This document shows positions 1 through 15,000 of a stretch of DNA of 64,000 bases, piece after piece. The stretch's first letter is position 1, and each line of letters opens with the position of its first letter. The notes beneath the pieces were generated by a model. The model was given only the letters and a program-made list of their open reading frames with translations. It was not told the origin of the DNA and did no database searches. This DNA comes from Mytilus trossulus (taxonomy: Eukaryota; Mollusca; Bivalvia; Mytilida; Mytilidae). The translations under genes were made by a program, and so were the position numbers. The stretch is taken from assembly GCF_036588685.1 (NCBI RefSeq), contig NC_086386.1:70244682-70308681 (forward strand), written 5' to 3'.

Positions 1-67
1 ACATATAGAAATAGTTCATGTACTGCTTGACAAAGATTTAGACTTGTTGAATCAAGTAGACAAAGAT
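1..67 (+). CDS. ANK-ROCO-DD exon 1 (partial, ankyrin)
   Basis: The visible part reads from base 2 as the second half of an ankyrin repeat (HIEIVHVLLDKDLDLLNQVD...). It ends in GAT before donor GTTAGT at 68. Phase 0 at its 3' end. The 5' boundary is outside the window. Confidence 0.8.
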
Positions 68-3000
68 GTTAGTATATGCATAAGGGTATATTCATATTTT
101 TTTTAAGACAAATTGGATTTCAGAAAGGTACATATTCATTCAGTATGAAGGTAAATGCGGCATTTTTGAAATTTCTTTTACTATTGTGTAATATTGTAAA
201 TGTGGGAAATCTCTGATTGAAACACAAAAAAAAAATCTGGAATTATGCTAATATTTTTTTTTCTTTTGCTGCTTATATCGCCCGTTTTTGTGCGACTTTT
301 GGCTTGTAATGGTTCCATGGTAATTTTTTCCTCATTTTCCTTCTCTAAGACTCGTAACGATTTTGTTTAAATATATTTTGTAACTTTTGTCCTTCAATGA
401 TTTTTGCGTTGCTGATAGTTATCAAAGGTACCAGGATTATAATTTAGTACGCCAGACGCCCGTTTCGTCTACATAAGAGTCATCAGTGAAGCTAATATCA
501 AAATATTTATAAAGCCAAACAAGTACAAAGTTGAAGAGCATGGAGTATTAAAAATTCCAAATAGTTGTGCCGAATACGGCTAAGGTAATCTATGCCTAGG
601 ATAAGAAAATCCTTAGTTTTTTAAACAGGAAATTAATAAAAATGACCACATTATTGATATTCATGTCAACACCGAAGTGTTGACTACTGGGCTGGTGATA
701 CCCTCGGGGACGAAAAGGCCACCAGCAGTGGCATCGAACCAGTGGTGTAAATTGTTATCAAAGGTACCAGGATTATAATTTAGTATGCCAGACGCGCGTT
801 TAGTGTACGTTAGACTCACCAGTGACGCTCATATCAAAATATGTATGACACAGTTTTATAGTCTTTATAAATTTAGAGATTTGGTATAATTGCCAATGAG
901 ATAACTATCGATCCAACATGATGCGGATGCAAGTCACTAAAGGTAATCGTACAATGAGCTAAACCCATACCATATAACTAGTCATATAAGACACCAACAT
1001 GATACAATGCTAAAAAAGTTAAACGAAAAAATGGTATGATATGATAAAACAATTACCAAAGAACACATATGACAGATAACAACAAACGACAACCACTGAA
1101 TGATTGGCTTTTGACAGCAGAATACTGATGACATTCCTCATTGTTTATGAACGATTTGTGGTGTTGTAGTTTGTTCTATAATTGGTATATCGTTAACACC
1201 TAATGTAATACATATACAAGGTGCGTACTTTGATACCGTCCACTGACACAAGACAAATACATCACAATCAGTGTTTGATAAAGAATCCAATTATTATATC
1301 ATTTTATAATTATACAGGGGTGCTTAGCACTCCATTTAGCATCACAAAATGGAATTATGGACATTGTTTGTGAGTTACTACGCAGAGGATCAGAGTCGAA
1401 TGCAGCTACTTCAGATGTAGGTATAATTTAATAGCTTGCGAGCAAAGGTTTCAGGATCATATTCATTTTTAAAAGAAGCCTACCATTTAAGCAATGGTTT
1501 TATTGGTTTGCTATCAACTTCTGCATACAAAAAGCACTTTTAAAGCATGGAAAGAATGACTCAAAGCATGTACATAGAAGTTCGTGTAAAAAGTTAATTG
1601 GGAAAAGCATCATGAAATTTTCAGATATTTTCACAACGTTTTTACACTATTTCTTGTATATAAATCATGTCTGTTTAGATAAAAGTTGACTATCCTGAAT
1701 TTAATATTATATATGAAATGAAATATGTTTAGTTATCATTTATCTAGACTAAATAACACATAAATTTTACCGTAGGATAAAACCATTAAATTTATGAAAA
1801 TATTTTTTGAATTGATGCTTAGCGGGCTGATATGAAAAGTTTCTCACATGCTTTAACTTTTATCACATGCCTTTCCGTAACTTTTTATCATGGCATTCCG
1901 GTGATATTCGGGAAATTTCGGAAAATACTCCCCAATGGTACGTTTTCAGGGGGAAATATTACAAAGTAGGGTACAACACAATTATTTGGATACAAGAAGA
2001 TATATTGTGTTAAATGAAAAAAACCAAAAATTAAAAAAATTAAAAAAAGATGCATTTTAAAAGTTTCCAACATAATTTAGTAAGTTACTTTAAAAATGTT
2101 GACTTTTCCAGACAGTGTTTTTATGTATATTATTGAATTATTTTTTTATCGTCCATATCAAAATGTCATACTGCTGTTTTTCCTCACTGTTGAGGCATAT
2201 GATAGAAATATTTCATATCGAATGATTTACATTTGGGGTCCGACGTCCGTGAATTTTCACTCTTAGAACTTATATTTGAGAACCACGTAAAAAGATCAAT
2301 ATATCAATCTTGTTATTTTTCTCCTTTGTTGAAGAATATGATGATAATTTTTCATATCGCATGTATTATCAGCCCTGGAGCCATGCGGCTCTCGGGTTGA
2401 TATTGCACCAAGGGCTGATAATACATGCAATATGAGAAATGCTTAGTAATAATCTGATAATATCAAATTTTATTACGACAATATAGGGCAATACAGCATT
2501 ACATTTGTCATCAAGCACTGGACACAAGGAAGTGGTAACTGTCCTCCTTGACCATGCTGCAGATCCAAATGCAAAAAACGAAGAAGTGAGGTTTAGTCGT
2601 GTAATGTTATATCTTTATCTAACGAAAAAAGTAAAATCACAAAATACTGAACTCCAAGGAAAATTCAAAAAGGAAAGTTCACAAAATGGCAAAATCAAAA
2701 GTTCAAACACATCAAACGAATGGATAACAACTGTCATATTCCTGACTTGGTACAGGCATTTTCTTATGTAGAAAATGATGGATTGAACCTGATTTTAAAG
2801 CTAGCTAAACCTCTCACTTGTATGACAGTCGCATCAAATTCCATTATATTGACAACGATGTGTGAACAAAACAAACAAAAACAATAGGTAAACATGTCAC
2901 AAATAGGGGTAAATAGTCTAATTCGGTATGTCACATTCGTGAAAAGGGAACGAGATTGTAGTTACGACATAAGGAACATATTCGATATCATCTGTGAAAC

Positions 3001-6000
3001 GGATATTCCATAACGGTCAATCAACTGGTGATGGCGTCCGTAAAATTTACAAAGTGATGATTTCAACTTCACCATTTGGTTTAAAAATGAAAATTCACCA
3101 ATTAGGAAGCTGAAATCATCTCTTTTGTCGTAAAACACATCAAACGAATGGATAACAACTGTCATATTCCTGACTTGGTACAAGCATTTTCTTATGTAGA
3201 AAATGGTGGATTGAACCTGGTTGTGTAGCTAGCTAAACCTCTCACTTGTATGACAGTCGCATCAAATTCCATTATATTGTCATCGATGCATGAACAAAAC
3301 AAACAGACGCAATAGGTCAAAATGTCAAAAATAGGGGTACAGAAGTCAACAATGTGTTATCATCGAAGTTTACTTTCGATACACGAAAAGGCAAATTTAT
3401 ATAAACGAAAAGTTAAATGCTGTCTATTTTCATAATCACTGTGATATGTGATAGCAATCAAAATTGATGATTCTTTTTAAATCTTAGATAATTTGGTGAT
3501 ATCGATGTGTGATCTTATTTTGAATGCGGTTTATACATTGGAGCTTAACACCTTGCACTTCTGAATAAAAGGAAATGAGGCAAAACGTAAACGAGACAGG
3601 TGCAAAACAATAAAACTCAAACAAAATAAAATAATTTTCTAAATCATGTATATTATTGATAAACGTTCAATACATCGTAGTTTTGACATAACTGATAGAA
3701 TGGTATGCAATCAATTTCACATGAGAATGAAACACCTGAATTAAATCATATTCTTAGCATTATTGACCAATTAAACATTTACTATACAGAACTACATGTA
3801 TCCAAAAGAAGATGTGGTATGATTGCCAATGAGAAAACTCTCCAAAAGAAACGAAATGACACATTAATTTACAAATATAGGTCACCGTACGACCTTCAAC
3901 AATGCGCAAAGCCAATACCACATAGTCAGCTTTAAAAGGCCCCGACATGTATGTAGTTCTTGTAATTTACAACTCACAGAATAAGTAGCGAATATCAGGC
4001 TTTTAACTGGTTGTAAACTGTGCACGGTTAAATACTGTAGCAACCTTTAAACAAAAAAAAAAGCAAAGCAGTCACCATGGGGCGCAAATAAAACTCATAT
4101 TTGTATGGCGTCATCCATCAGACGAGCTTCATGATTTGCACTATTATTATTCAATTGTTGCTTATAATCTCCATTCGTTTGTATTTAGCCGTATTTTAAC
4201 TTGTAATCTGATTAATTTGTTTGATTACAATAGGCACTTTTATATATAATGCATTATTAAAGTATCGGGTAAAAACACATTTGCTTGATAATGCATTGCA
4301 ATAAAAATACATATTAAACGACTGCATTAAATAAATGTGAATATTAAATTGTATCATCACTGTATAGGGCAATACAGCATTACATTTATCTGCAAGGAAT
4401 AGACACAAGGAAGTAGTTTTAGTTCTCCTTGACCATGCTGCAGATCCAAACGCAGTGGATGCAGATGTGAGTAATAAGTTAAGGAGGTTATGTCACGACA
4501 CTAAATATAGGTTCCTTAATAAAATCATTTCTATAACGGCGTACGATACAGTTATAGGGGAGGTAAAACCGTTGCTAACGTAAAATATTATTTTTGCGAC
4601 GTCAAACGCTGACAAATCAGCAAAAAAATGCATTTTTCGACTGATTTTTATCAGTCAAACGTATTTGACTTGAAAACGAGTTCATGGACCCCTATATTTT
4701 TAAAAATGACATTAAGTTTGATTACGTATGAAGATTATTTTACCAATTTTTATCAAAACATCAATAGTACAATTTTTTAAAATTTGATACATATACAGCA
4801 AAAAAGACGTTTTTTTTTACATTCATGTACATTTGATAAAGATGATTTATTGGTAAAAAATAAAATGCATGAATTTATAGGCCATTTATATGTAACAGGA
4901 ATTACAAATAATTTAACAAAAAACAGCTTGTGGTAGGGATAAATCCTACTTTGTAAAGAATCACTCTGATTCAAACTAAAAATTCTTTGAAACTTCAAGT
5001 TTTTGGTCGGGTTCGTGTTGCTTAGTATTTAGTATTCTATGTTGTGTCTTCTGTACTATTATTTGTCTGTTTGTCTTTTTATTTTTAGCCATGGCCTGTC
5101 AGTTTGTTTTCTATCTATGAGTTTGACTCTCCCTCTGGTAACTTTCGTCCCTCTTCTGTGTTTTTATCTATTAAAACAAAAAAAAGTTATTTCTGTCGAA
5201 AGAATAAATACGTCCACAAATCCTAATTTTGAGTAAATATCTGAAATTTTGAACTCATTTTACTGGAAAAGTATTACCTGAAGGTATATTTTTGATTGCA
5301 TATTTGATTTAATCAGGTAAAAGATAGCCTATTTGGAAATGTTCATCAAAATTTCAATACGGAAATAAAATTGTATCGTATCCCCTTAACACGACAAATT
5401 CACTTTTATTGGGATCTATTTTAGAAACCGTGTTGCGTACTAGTATTCCATTAACATTACCTCGAATTTCAAACTCCTGAAAATCAGAAGTAAAAATTCA
5501 AACTTCGTCACTTCTTTGCTGACATGAATTATAATTGACATGGTCACACATGTATTTATAAATTAACTGTTTCCAAACATTTAAAACTTTGAATTTTTGA
5601 AATACTAAGGTTCTTCTACCTCAGGAATAGATTATCTTAGCTGTATTGGGCAATACTGATTAGTCTTTTGTAGACGAAACGCGCGTCTGGCGTAAATACC
5701 AAATGCTATACTTGTATCTATAATGAGTATATTTCCGTGCAGATTAAAAAAGTAAATTGTTAAAGGGAAACTTCGCAAAAAAATCAAAATTTGATAATAT
5801 GTCCATTCTGTATATTAAGTTTTATTCCGCTAGATAAGAGATCACCATCGATTATAAAATTTGAGTATCAATTCTCTGCGTTTCGACATTTTGTCATCTT
5901 CTCCGATTAAAAATCACGATATGTCTATAAACCACAAAGGACCAAAACTACAGTAACCGATGTAGTCGTAATTGCGTGTCGATATCTTGTCAATCGTACG

Positions 6001-9000
6001 TTTTTTTTTATCTAACTAACTAACTTGATACGGAAAATGTTCTTATTTTTTTTTTAAATAACCATAGTCTGTTATTTTAAAACTGTTAATATTGGAATAA
6101 GTAAAAAAGTCAAAGTTCAAATCATAAATAAGTGTTCCGTGAAAATTGTTTTCGAAAATCTAATTCGTTCATAATTCTTTAAAGTAATAAACTCTTTTCA
6201 AATAAATTCGGATCTTCCCTCATCTGATCACCAGCATGGCTACAGGTATTACTCCCAAAGGTATTGTGAGGGGTGTGATGTGACACGTCCAGGTATTCAA
6301 GCGATTTTCTGTCAGGCTTGCAAGTTCATGCATCGTTTCACTTCTGTAGGTATTGATCAGTGTACACGGCCGATAACTTATAACTTTCCATTTTGAACTA
6401 TCAGGTGTATAATATACATCTCTGTCTTGCGTGTCCGAAAGTGATATAATATACTAGTCATTACTTAACTCATACGCTTGTTTATAAATAACATTTCTGG
6501 TGTAAAGAATATTATTTATAAAAATATAAATGATACATGTACACAAAAAAAAAAGATTTGAAGAAATAAAAATCTAGTTACATATTTTTTCCAAGGGTTA
6601 ATTTGGGAAAATGTAATCTATACTCGTTGTCAATAGTAAAGTTCAGATTGGAACATACCAGAAATATTGATTTAAAAAAATGTACGCACTTGTCGACGAT
6701 TCGTTTATACACCTGGATAGAAAGTTATGGAACTATAGCGCAATTCAAAATATATACATGTATACATTGAACATAAGAGAGAAACATACATTTTGTGTAA
6801 ATTGGGGTAAAAGTTTTGTAAATAGACTAGTCCACGTATGCAAACAGTATGTTATCAACGAATTCGATAGACTATTGTATACCAAAAGAAGAAGAAGAAG
6901 AAGAAGAAGATAAACCAATTTGATTTAAATACAGGTCGGTATATAACTTGCTTTGGTTCATCGAAGTTATGAACATAGTAAAATGACAGATTTATATATC
7001 AATTAGATTGTTCTCGAATAAAGGAAGAAATTCGTCATCATCACAATTGTTCCGACATTCATGTAATATATATGCAACTGGACGTACACTAATAATCCCC
7101 AAGGGATGTGAATATTTTCTAGGAAAACTATTGAGTATTAAAGTTTCAAATCAATTTCGGGATTTTTTTCTTTCTTGATATTCAATGACAGCAATTTAAA
7201 GAATAAACTGCTTGTCCGCTTTCAAATGGCTTTAGGGGTATTCTTGCCAGTTAAACAGACTTATAATTACATTCAAAAATTGGGTAAGATTACTTTAAAT
7301 TCGTTGTCTTTTGTTTTTAAACATCGTTGGTCAAATAGCTTAAGTATTATACGTTGTGAGACGAAGACTATTTTAATAAGGACGTTCCCGATTATGAATA
7401 AATTTGGTTGACGTTTTATCAATTCGTAATTTTTCGATTCCATTCCATGAAGATCCTTAAAGTTCCTGTCAATTTTTCAAAACATCTTTTTTTTCAAATA
7501 AGTGAAGTATTCATGCGTTGTGAGATTTAAAATATTTTGATGAGATCATTTATTCCTAAATAGGAAAATAAAGATCGCTTTGGATGGACTAAATTATATA
7601 ATTGCAATTGTTAATGATCTGTTTGAAATATTAAAGGTTGCCGATTCTAATTTAAAAAAAGTACAATTTTTAGTTCATACACTCGTGTTTAGAAGGCTAT
7701 TTTTTATTTATAAATTTATTCAATTAAAATAATTCAGTATTTTATCGTTACAAAAGTAATCAGAAGTCATACTTTATTTAAAAGTGAGCTTATGTAAAAT
7801 ATATAAAAATATGCAACAGCTATCCAGTTATTGTGCGACCTTATTACTCCCGTAAAATAATTTTAATTCTTTTTCTTATATTTTTGTGTCTAAAACTATA
7901 ACTGACTCCCGTATATCTTTCATACGAAATGTTTACACCTGAAATGGTGAACCGTGACGCCTAGATGTCACTGAATGAAGATCAAAAGATAGAATAACAT
8001 AATGCTAATCTTTTAATTCCCTTGAGTTTAACTACGCATTCAACGTCCACAGTACAAGCAAGTGAAAATGTTTGCTGGAATGAAGCAAAAAGTTCAGAAT
8101 ACAAACATGTTTTTTTAATTCACTATCGATCATGTCAGTTTCATATGTTTGTTTGAAGTATTTTTTCGAAAAAAATCATAAAAATGTTCTATTGTATTAT
8201 TTACTTTAATTCCTAAAATTCGTATAAAAAAATCCACACATAAATCCTACAATCTAATTTTAAAAGTTGCATGGCTATCACTTACTTTTCGTTGGTTAAT
8301 AGAATCATATGCAAAACAGTGTGGTCCTGGTCATTGATTGACGACCTAAATTATCCCATTGACTGAGACAGATTAGGTGAACGTTTGTCGGTAACAATCA
8401 CTGCTCACTATGTACTTGTTAAAGACACTTAATCTGTGGGGTCACCAAAGGTTCTCAACACCTAAATAAAGCAATTCGAAAAACGAATCCGGAATAATAC
8501 GATGTGTTGATTTATATCAATAATATAAATCAAAACATAAAGGTTATTCCTGAATAATTTTTCGAATTATTTTATTATTAAAGGCGTTAAGAACCTTTGG
8601 TGAGCACACAGTTTAAATTCTATAATAAGTAAGAAGTGAGCAATGGTCGTTACAGACAAACGTTCACCTAATCTGTCCCAGTCAATGGGATAATTTAGGT
8701 CGTCAATCAATGGCCAGGACCACACTGTTTTGAGTATGATTCTAGCTACACCAAAAGTCGTCGATGCGCTTTAAATAGCGTTATTAGATGGTTAACGAAC
8801 AAGACTTACATGAGATTAATTTCTCTCCCGGCATGCAAAAAGACTTAAACTACGTCACATAAGTCAGGAAGTTTGAAGAAATAAAATTAATAATTCCCAA
8901 TATCATTCTTTATTACTTTTCATATCAAAATAAAACTTGGTGAATATGTTTTTATGGTATTATGAACATAATAAGATGAAAAGTGAAAAATCGCGAATTG

Positions 9001-12000
9001 TCCCTTTAAAAAGTAAAATCACATAAGTACAGAACTCGGAGGAAAATTCAAAATCAAATGACAAAATCAAAAGCTCAAACATGCCTAACGAGTAGACAAC
9101 AACTGTCATATTCCTGACTTGGTACAGGCGTTTTTTATATGTATAAAAAAGTATATTAAACTTGGTTCTATAGCAGGCTAAATCTGACACTTGAAATACA
9201 TTGTCTACCAATGCGGTAAGTAAAATATAGTAACACGATTATGCAATAAAAATATATGTGTAAAATATTAGATGAATAAAATAACAGATATTTGAACGTT
9301 ACTGCATAGGGCAATACACCACTAATTTTATCAGCTGGTATAGGACACAAGGAAATCGTTTCTATTCTACTTGACAAAGATGCAGATCCAAACGCAAAAA
9401 ATGTAGACGTGAGTTATACGTACATGTATATGTGTTTGTGACGTTGTTCTAATATCTTTTCCTTAAGAAAACTATGTATATAAACAGAGAGCAATGCAAT
9501 ATATATGTCTTATAGTTGTCTATTTATTATCTGACAATTAATTGTGATTTTCCAACAGATATCGCTCTGCCAGAATTATATTTTATACTCACAAGAGATA
9601 ACTCATTCTACCACCATAGTAACGATATAAAACGCTTTTAATAGTTCCGAACAAATTAGTCCCTTGGAGTATTCTACATAAATTTTATACTTATCTTTAA
9701 ACGGACAATATACTTTGTACTACAAATGCTATGTGTAAACGGAGGTATATGATTGTAGGTATATGATTGTGTAATATTGTGGTTTGTCATTACGTCGTCT
9801 AATGTTTTAATTACCGAACGTTAATTATTCCCGATTGTGACTGTTTTGCTGAGTGTGAATTCGCATTGCTATAAGACGTGTCACGGTACTTTTCTATCCC
9901 AAATTCATGTATTTAGTTTTAATGTTATATTTGTTATTCTCATCGGATTTTGTTAATTGTCTTAACGTCTTTTTTGTTATATTCGCGTGTTATGGTAAAT
10001 ATGATTAATCGCCCGTTTATTTATTAGATTTTAGTTTGGTTCAACGAAATTTATACGATATATTTGGTTTACAGTTTGATTCAGAAGAAACACCGACATA
10101 GCTAGATAATACAATTAATTATCTAGTTACTACGGTAACCACACTTCGATATTAATAAGTATTGCAATTTCCCTTGTTATTAATAAATGTAATATCAGTA
10201 TTACAAATCTAATCTTGAATCAATTCTTATTCTATCTTATTTTTGGGAAATATTTTTAGAAATTCAAATGTGACGTCACTTTGGGTGTTTTTTAGAATTT
10301 CAAATGTGACGTCACTTTGTGCGTTGAGGCTTTGGCTAACTCTGCTGTGTATTTTTATGTGCTGGATTATGTCGGTTTTTTTTTCTGTAGTGAGTCACCA
10401 CTTAGGTTTTATCATGTATTTCTATTATATAGTCATTTTATAAAATTGACTGTCTGCAAAAGTATATATTATTCTTAATAATAAGGATGTTCTTATCCAA
10501 GGCAGAAAACCCTAGCCGTATTGCACATGATGTTTTGGAACATTTAGTCCTCAGTGCTCTTCAACTTGTTTTGGCTTTCGAACTTTTTTCATCTGCGCGT
10601 CACTGGTTAGTCTTGTGTTGACGAAACGTACGTCTGGCGTATTAAATTTTAAACCTGGTATCTTTTGTTAGCTATTATTCGGGTGTTTCTCTGTCCCATA
10701 TGTTATCCCATTTATTTGTATTGTAGTCCTGTCATGAAATGTTGTTATTTTAATGTTATATTCAACATTGCCATAAAAGCGGGAGGTTTGGCATGCCACA
10801 AAACGAGGTTCAATCCACTATTTTGTTCTTAAAATGTCCAGTACCAAGTCAAGAAAATAGTCATTGTTAAATAATAGTTCGTTTCTGTATTTGTTACATT
10901 TTAATGTTGTGTTTCTGTTGTGTTTCTGTTGTGTCATTGTTCTCCTCTTATATTTGATGCGTTTCCCTCCGTTTTAGTTTGTAACCCGGATTTTTTTTCT
11001 AAATCAATTTATGAGTTTCGAACAGCGATATACACCTGTTAACTTTATTGATATTCTATAGGGATACACAGCACTCCATTATGCAGCTACTCATCTTAAA
11101 AGGGATATAGTGTCAATACTTGTTGTGAGAGGAGCTAAATTAAATTCATCCACAACCGATGTAAGTATCTTATGAAAGTTATGATTTATACATTTTATTC
11201 AATTTAATCCCTTTCATCATTTAATATTATATACTATATTATTTAAGAATACAAAAATATGAAAAGAGAAATTCTATACAATTGACAAATATATTTCACC
11301 GTACGTTCTGCCTTCAGTAATGAACAATTGAATGCCATATAGATTTTTTTTTTAAAATAACAAAAGATTGGACATTTCATAATAGGAAACCAAATCCATC
11401 AGTTGTAAGCGTATTCGATTAAAAAAATAGGGAGGAGATAAAAAAAAAAAAAAAAACAATATCTTAACTACAGACTTCTACTGACTATGACTAGTTTGAA
11501 CTTGTTTATTTCTGCTCAATCACAAAATGAGAAGAAAAAAAATGAAAATTTATTTTAAGAGTCTTGACTCATCACAACGACCCAAGAACAAAAACCACCC
11601 ACAAGAAGACAAAAGATCACACAAAAACCAAGTCAAGAGTATGTGCAGCCACTGAAAGCTAGCTAAAAAAAATGTCGTCAATGATCAAGACTTCTATCAC
11701 AGTTATACAAATGACAAACATTGACGTCAAACCATCAATGAACTATTGCTTGCGAATTTAATTTATTCTCGTTTCTTTTTAGCTGCATTCAAACGTCTTA
11801 TATTCAAATACTAGCAATTGTTAACTAGAAGAGTATAGCTCCAACAAATGTGTAAAATTTACAAAGTTCAATAAAACGTTTTTGAATAGTTATAAACTTT
11901 TGTTTCGCATAAAACTTTGCGTCCGAAGTCAGTTGTCACAATTCTCTGTCAAACCTGTTCTTGAATATTTGGGAATAAAAGGGTAATATTCATACTGAAC

Positions 12001-15000
12001 CCCACAGTTATTTATTTCCTACTTCATTAATTGTATAAAACAATTTAATCACCATTTGGTTGCAAGTGATTTCAGAAGATGATTGGGGGATTTTATAGGT
12101 TAGAACCTTTATCAGCTCAATGGATGTATCAAAATATGCTAAAAGGTGTGAATGAAATTGACAACTTCTTTGAATGTGATAGTCACTTGAAGGGGATTTT
12201 CGATAAACAAAAAAATAAAAAAATATGTTGTTTAATCATTAGAGAAACAGATTCTTTCAAATTTACACGTAGATTATCGGATTTATCCTATATTTATCCA
12301 AGGCTCTGCCTTTAAAATTTATAAATGTACTATGTCGATTGGATAAATCATATACATAATACAATCATGACAATAGTATAAATGTAAGAATCTATAATGT
12401 GACTGATAGTATTACAATAAATTAAATGAATTGAAATTGAATAAAAATCATAAACTTCAAAAACAAATGTCGAACAATAAAGAGTCTAATACGGTGTGTA
12501 CACGAATCAATTTCACAATTTTCCATCTGTTTTACGAAATTATCTCACTTATTCCTATTTTCGAAGGGAGAAACTGCATTAGATTTGGTATCCTATCGTT
12601 GTCTTCCTAAGACCAACCGACGAAGGGAAATGAAAAGCTTTCTTAAGGTAAGAACTTGCAAAATATATTGTTATAAAATATTATTGTGAGCTAAAGAAAA
12701 TGCTGCGTTTGATAAAACACAAACGAGCAACATCAACTCTTAAAGGCGTGAAAGTCCAACATATACAAAGTTCATTTGTTGTCCATTCATTTGATGTGTT
12801 TCATCATTTGATTTTGCCATTTGATCAGGGACTTTCCGTTTTAGATTTTCCTCGCAGTTCAGTATTTGTTTGATTCTTTTTCATTTGCCTGTCTCAACAT
12901 GCTCAATTACTTGAGCTTGTTCGTGGATGTACTTTTTTTTTACATCTATATAAATACTTTCTGTTACTCTTTTAAAAGACACAGTATGATGACAACGTTA
13001 TGCATCCTTGTCTTGGTACTGCATTTTCGCCAGAAAAAAAGGTGTGCAATGTAGTGTTATAGTCTACAAAACCATAGTTTATAAACAAAGTTTAAATGAC
13101 AACGAGGCTAGTGATAAGACATTATTCTAACTCGGTCATGAATGCGAATATAGTGCATGATTTCAGTTTTAGTATTTTGCTGAAATACGAGAAAGGTACT
13201 ACTGTGCTCCATACATTTTTCTAAAAAGCAGAAAGAAATTGACAGCTTTTTGGGAAAATCAGTTTTTATATCACGTGAATATATACTAGTTAACAAGAGA
13301 AACGAAACACGACTTTTTTTCAAATTAAAGATGAAGTTTTCCGTTTTTAGGACCAACATTGAAGGTAGTAATTTTTAATGACCATGGAAATATAAATCCG
13401 TTTAAAAATATTTTTTTTGCTTCCAAGACGTCATTTGAAAGATTTGAATTTTTTGACAAAATTTACATTAAACGACAATTTTAAAAACAGAAATTCCAAA
13501 TAATGATACCAACCTCTCATTTAAACGTAAAGACAATGCTTGCAATCAAATCTTTTTTTAAATCACAGTTTCTTCGTTTACTTGTAAAGCAAAGTTCTGC
13601 CCTACAAGAATTAGTTAAAATGTATACATTATCAATAGATTCTCCATAAACAGTATGTGTGAAGTGAAATTAAAAAAAAACCAGTAACAATCTTAACACG
13701 AATCCGAAAGGTTACAAATTTACAGTGTGTTGTTTTCATATCTAAAGCGTTGATTTGCGTCGAAAACAATTTTTATGTGTTTTGCATTTTTTTGAATATT
13801 AAAAAATACACTTTTTTTACGAAAAATTAAGAAAACGATATTTCAACCCAATAGTTACAACATAAACATAACTTGATTAGCATTTTGAATATTTTTAAAC
13901 AATTTGAAAATTCATCAAGCACTTAAAACATTTTGTGTCGATTATTTTCACACTTTCCGCAAAAATAATTTGCACCCTTTGATCGTTTACACGGATTTAG
14001 ATACTTTCCGACAGGTTTTAATATTCATTTTCGTATGTGCATGGATTGGAAATGAAAGCTTTTTAAAATAGTGTATCTCTTTTTGTTTTATATCTCAAAT
14101 TCTTTTTGATAAATTTTATCCAAAAGTTTATCCTAAAGTGTTAACGTAGTAACTAGTTTTAGCTGTAATATTAATTTAGTTCGAATTCACTGTTTGCACA
14201 TGTTAGCTACTTTTGGCTTTTCCTTTTACAATTGATACACTATTTGTATTAAATAAAAAAAAGTGGATTGAATCAAGTTATACATAAAACTCATGTGTTT
14301 TACCTGAACCCCTCTTATTGCAACTTATGTTTCTGCTTCATACATTTCACACATAATTTTGTTATTGACTTCCTAGTGGACACATCACAGATCAATAAAG
14401 TTTTGTATGTGAATCAAAATATATGTCAACTCCTTTTTTATTGAAAATTTCCCATTTAAATGAAATTGCAAAACTTACATTTTCATTGTTGCACACGTTC
14501 AATTAGAGGTGACGACACTGATTAACCCTAGATTGTTTGATTAACAGATTAAATGGGTTGATTGGGCCATACACATATCGCTTTAGGAAAAGGTTACCGG
14601 TACATAAACAATCTACAAATGTACGTTTTAGAATCAATTCTTTTGAAATAATTTATATCTTCGTATGAGAATTTATGATGATATAAAACGAACACTTGAT
14701 TATCGCATATCATCACCGGAAGTCTGACTTTTATCGATCAAAACTTTCACAATACACAGTCAGTTTTTTTTCAGGAGGAAATACAGAAAGGTAAGATATG
14801 TTTTTTTACATATCTCAATTACTTCGTTACATTCAGATAACAATTGTATTTGGTACAGTACCTGTGAATTCATAAATACTTATTGGATACCAATTTTTGT
14901 GGATTTAATTGTACCGGGAACCACGAATTCCAATGTCCCAAAAATACAAACGACTCAACAGAAACACAACATTAAAATGTATCATACACGGAAACGAACT

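Larger units (their letters stand above)
4467..9309 (+). other. Intron 4 of ANK-ROCO-DD (4.8 kb)
   Basis: Long intron. It holds repeat pieces at 5000-5170 and 5615-5722 (family I), the Cys-rich ORF at 6175-6396, a short GAA microsatellite (about 6887-6911), the foldback element at 8302-8742 and a family IV copy at 9005-9185. Nothing recognised between 6913 and 8300. Confidence 0.5.
9409..11061 (+). other. Intron 5 of ANK-ROCO-DD
   Basis: Contains a small tandem duplication with CRE-like motifs (10255-10320) and a composite repeat (10530-11000). Nothing recognised from 9420 to 10240. Confidence 0.5.

Noticed and set aside
1..68. Kinase domain belonging to a DAPK1 orthologue
   Set aside because: No kinase motifs are present in the window; any kinase exon would have to lie upstream.
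5630..5665. A sequence reading TTGGGCAATACTG, like the start of an ankyrin exon (GNT...)
   Set aside because: The surrounding bases match the family I repeat block (AGATTATCTTAGCTGTA) found elsewhere, and the ankyrin frame does not continue.
6680..6913. 77-codon ORF ending in poly-arginine
   Set aside because: The arginine run is a GAA/AGA microsatellite and the rest has no coding signature.
12079..12315. 78-codon ORF in intron 6 of the ankyrin gene
   Set aside because: No similarity to the neighbouring domains, no good splice sites around it and no motif.
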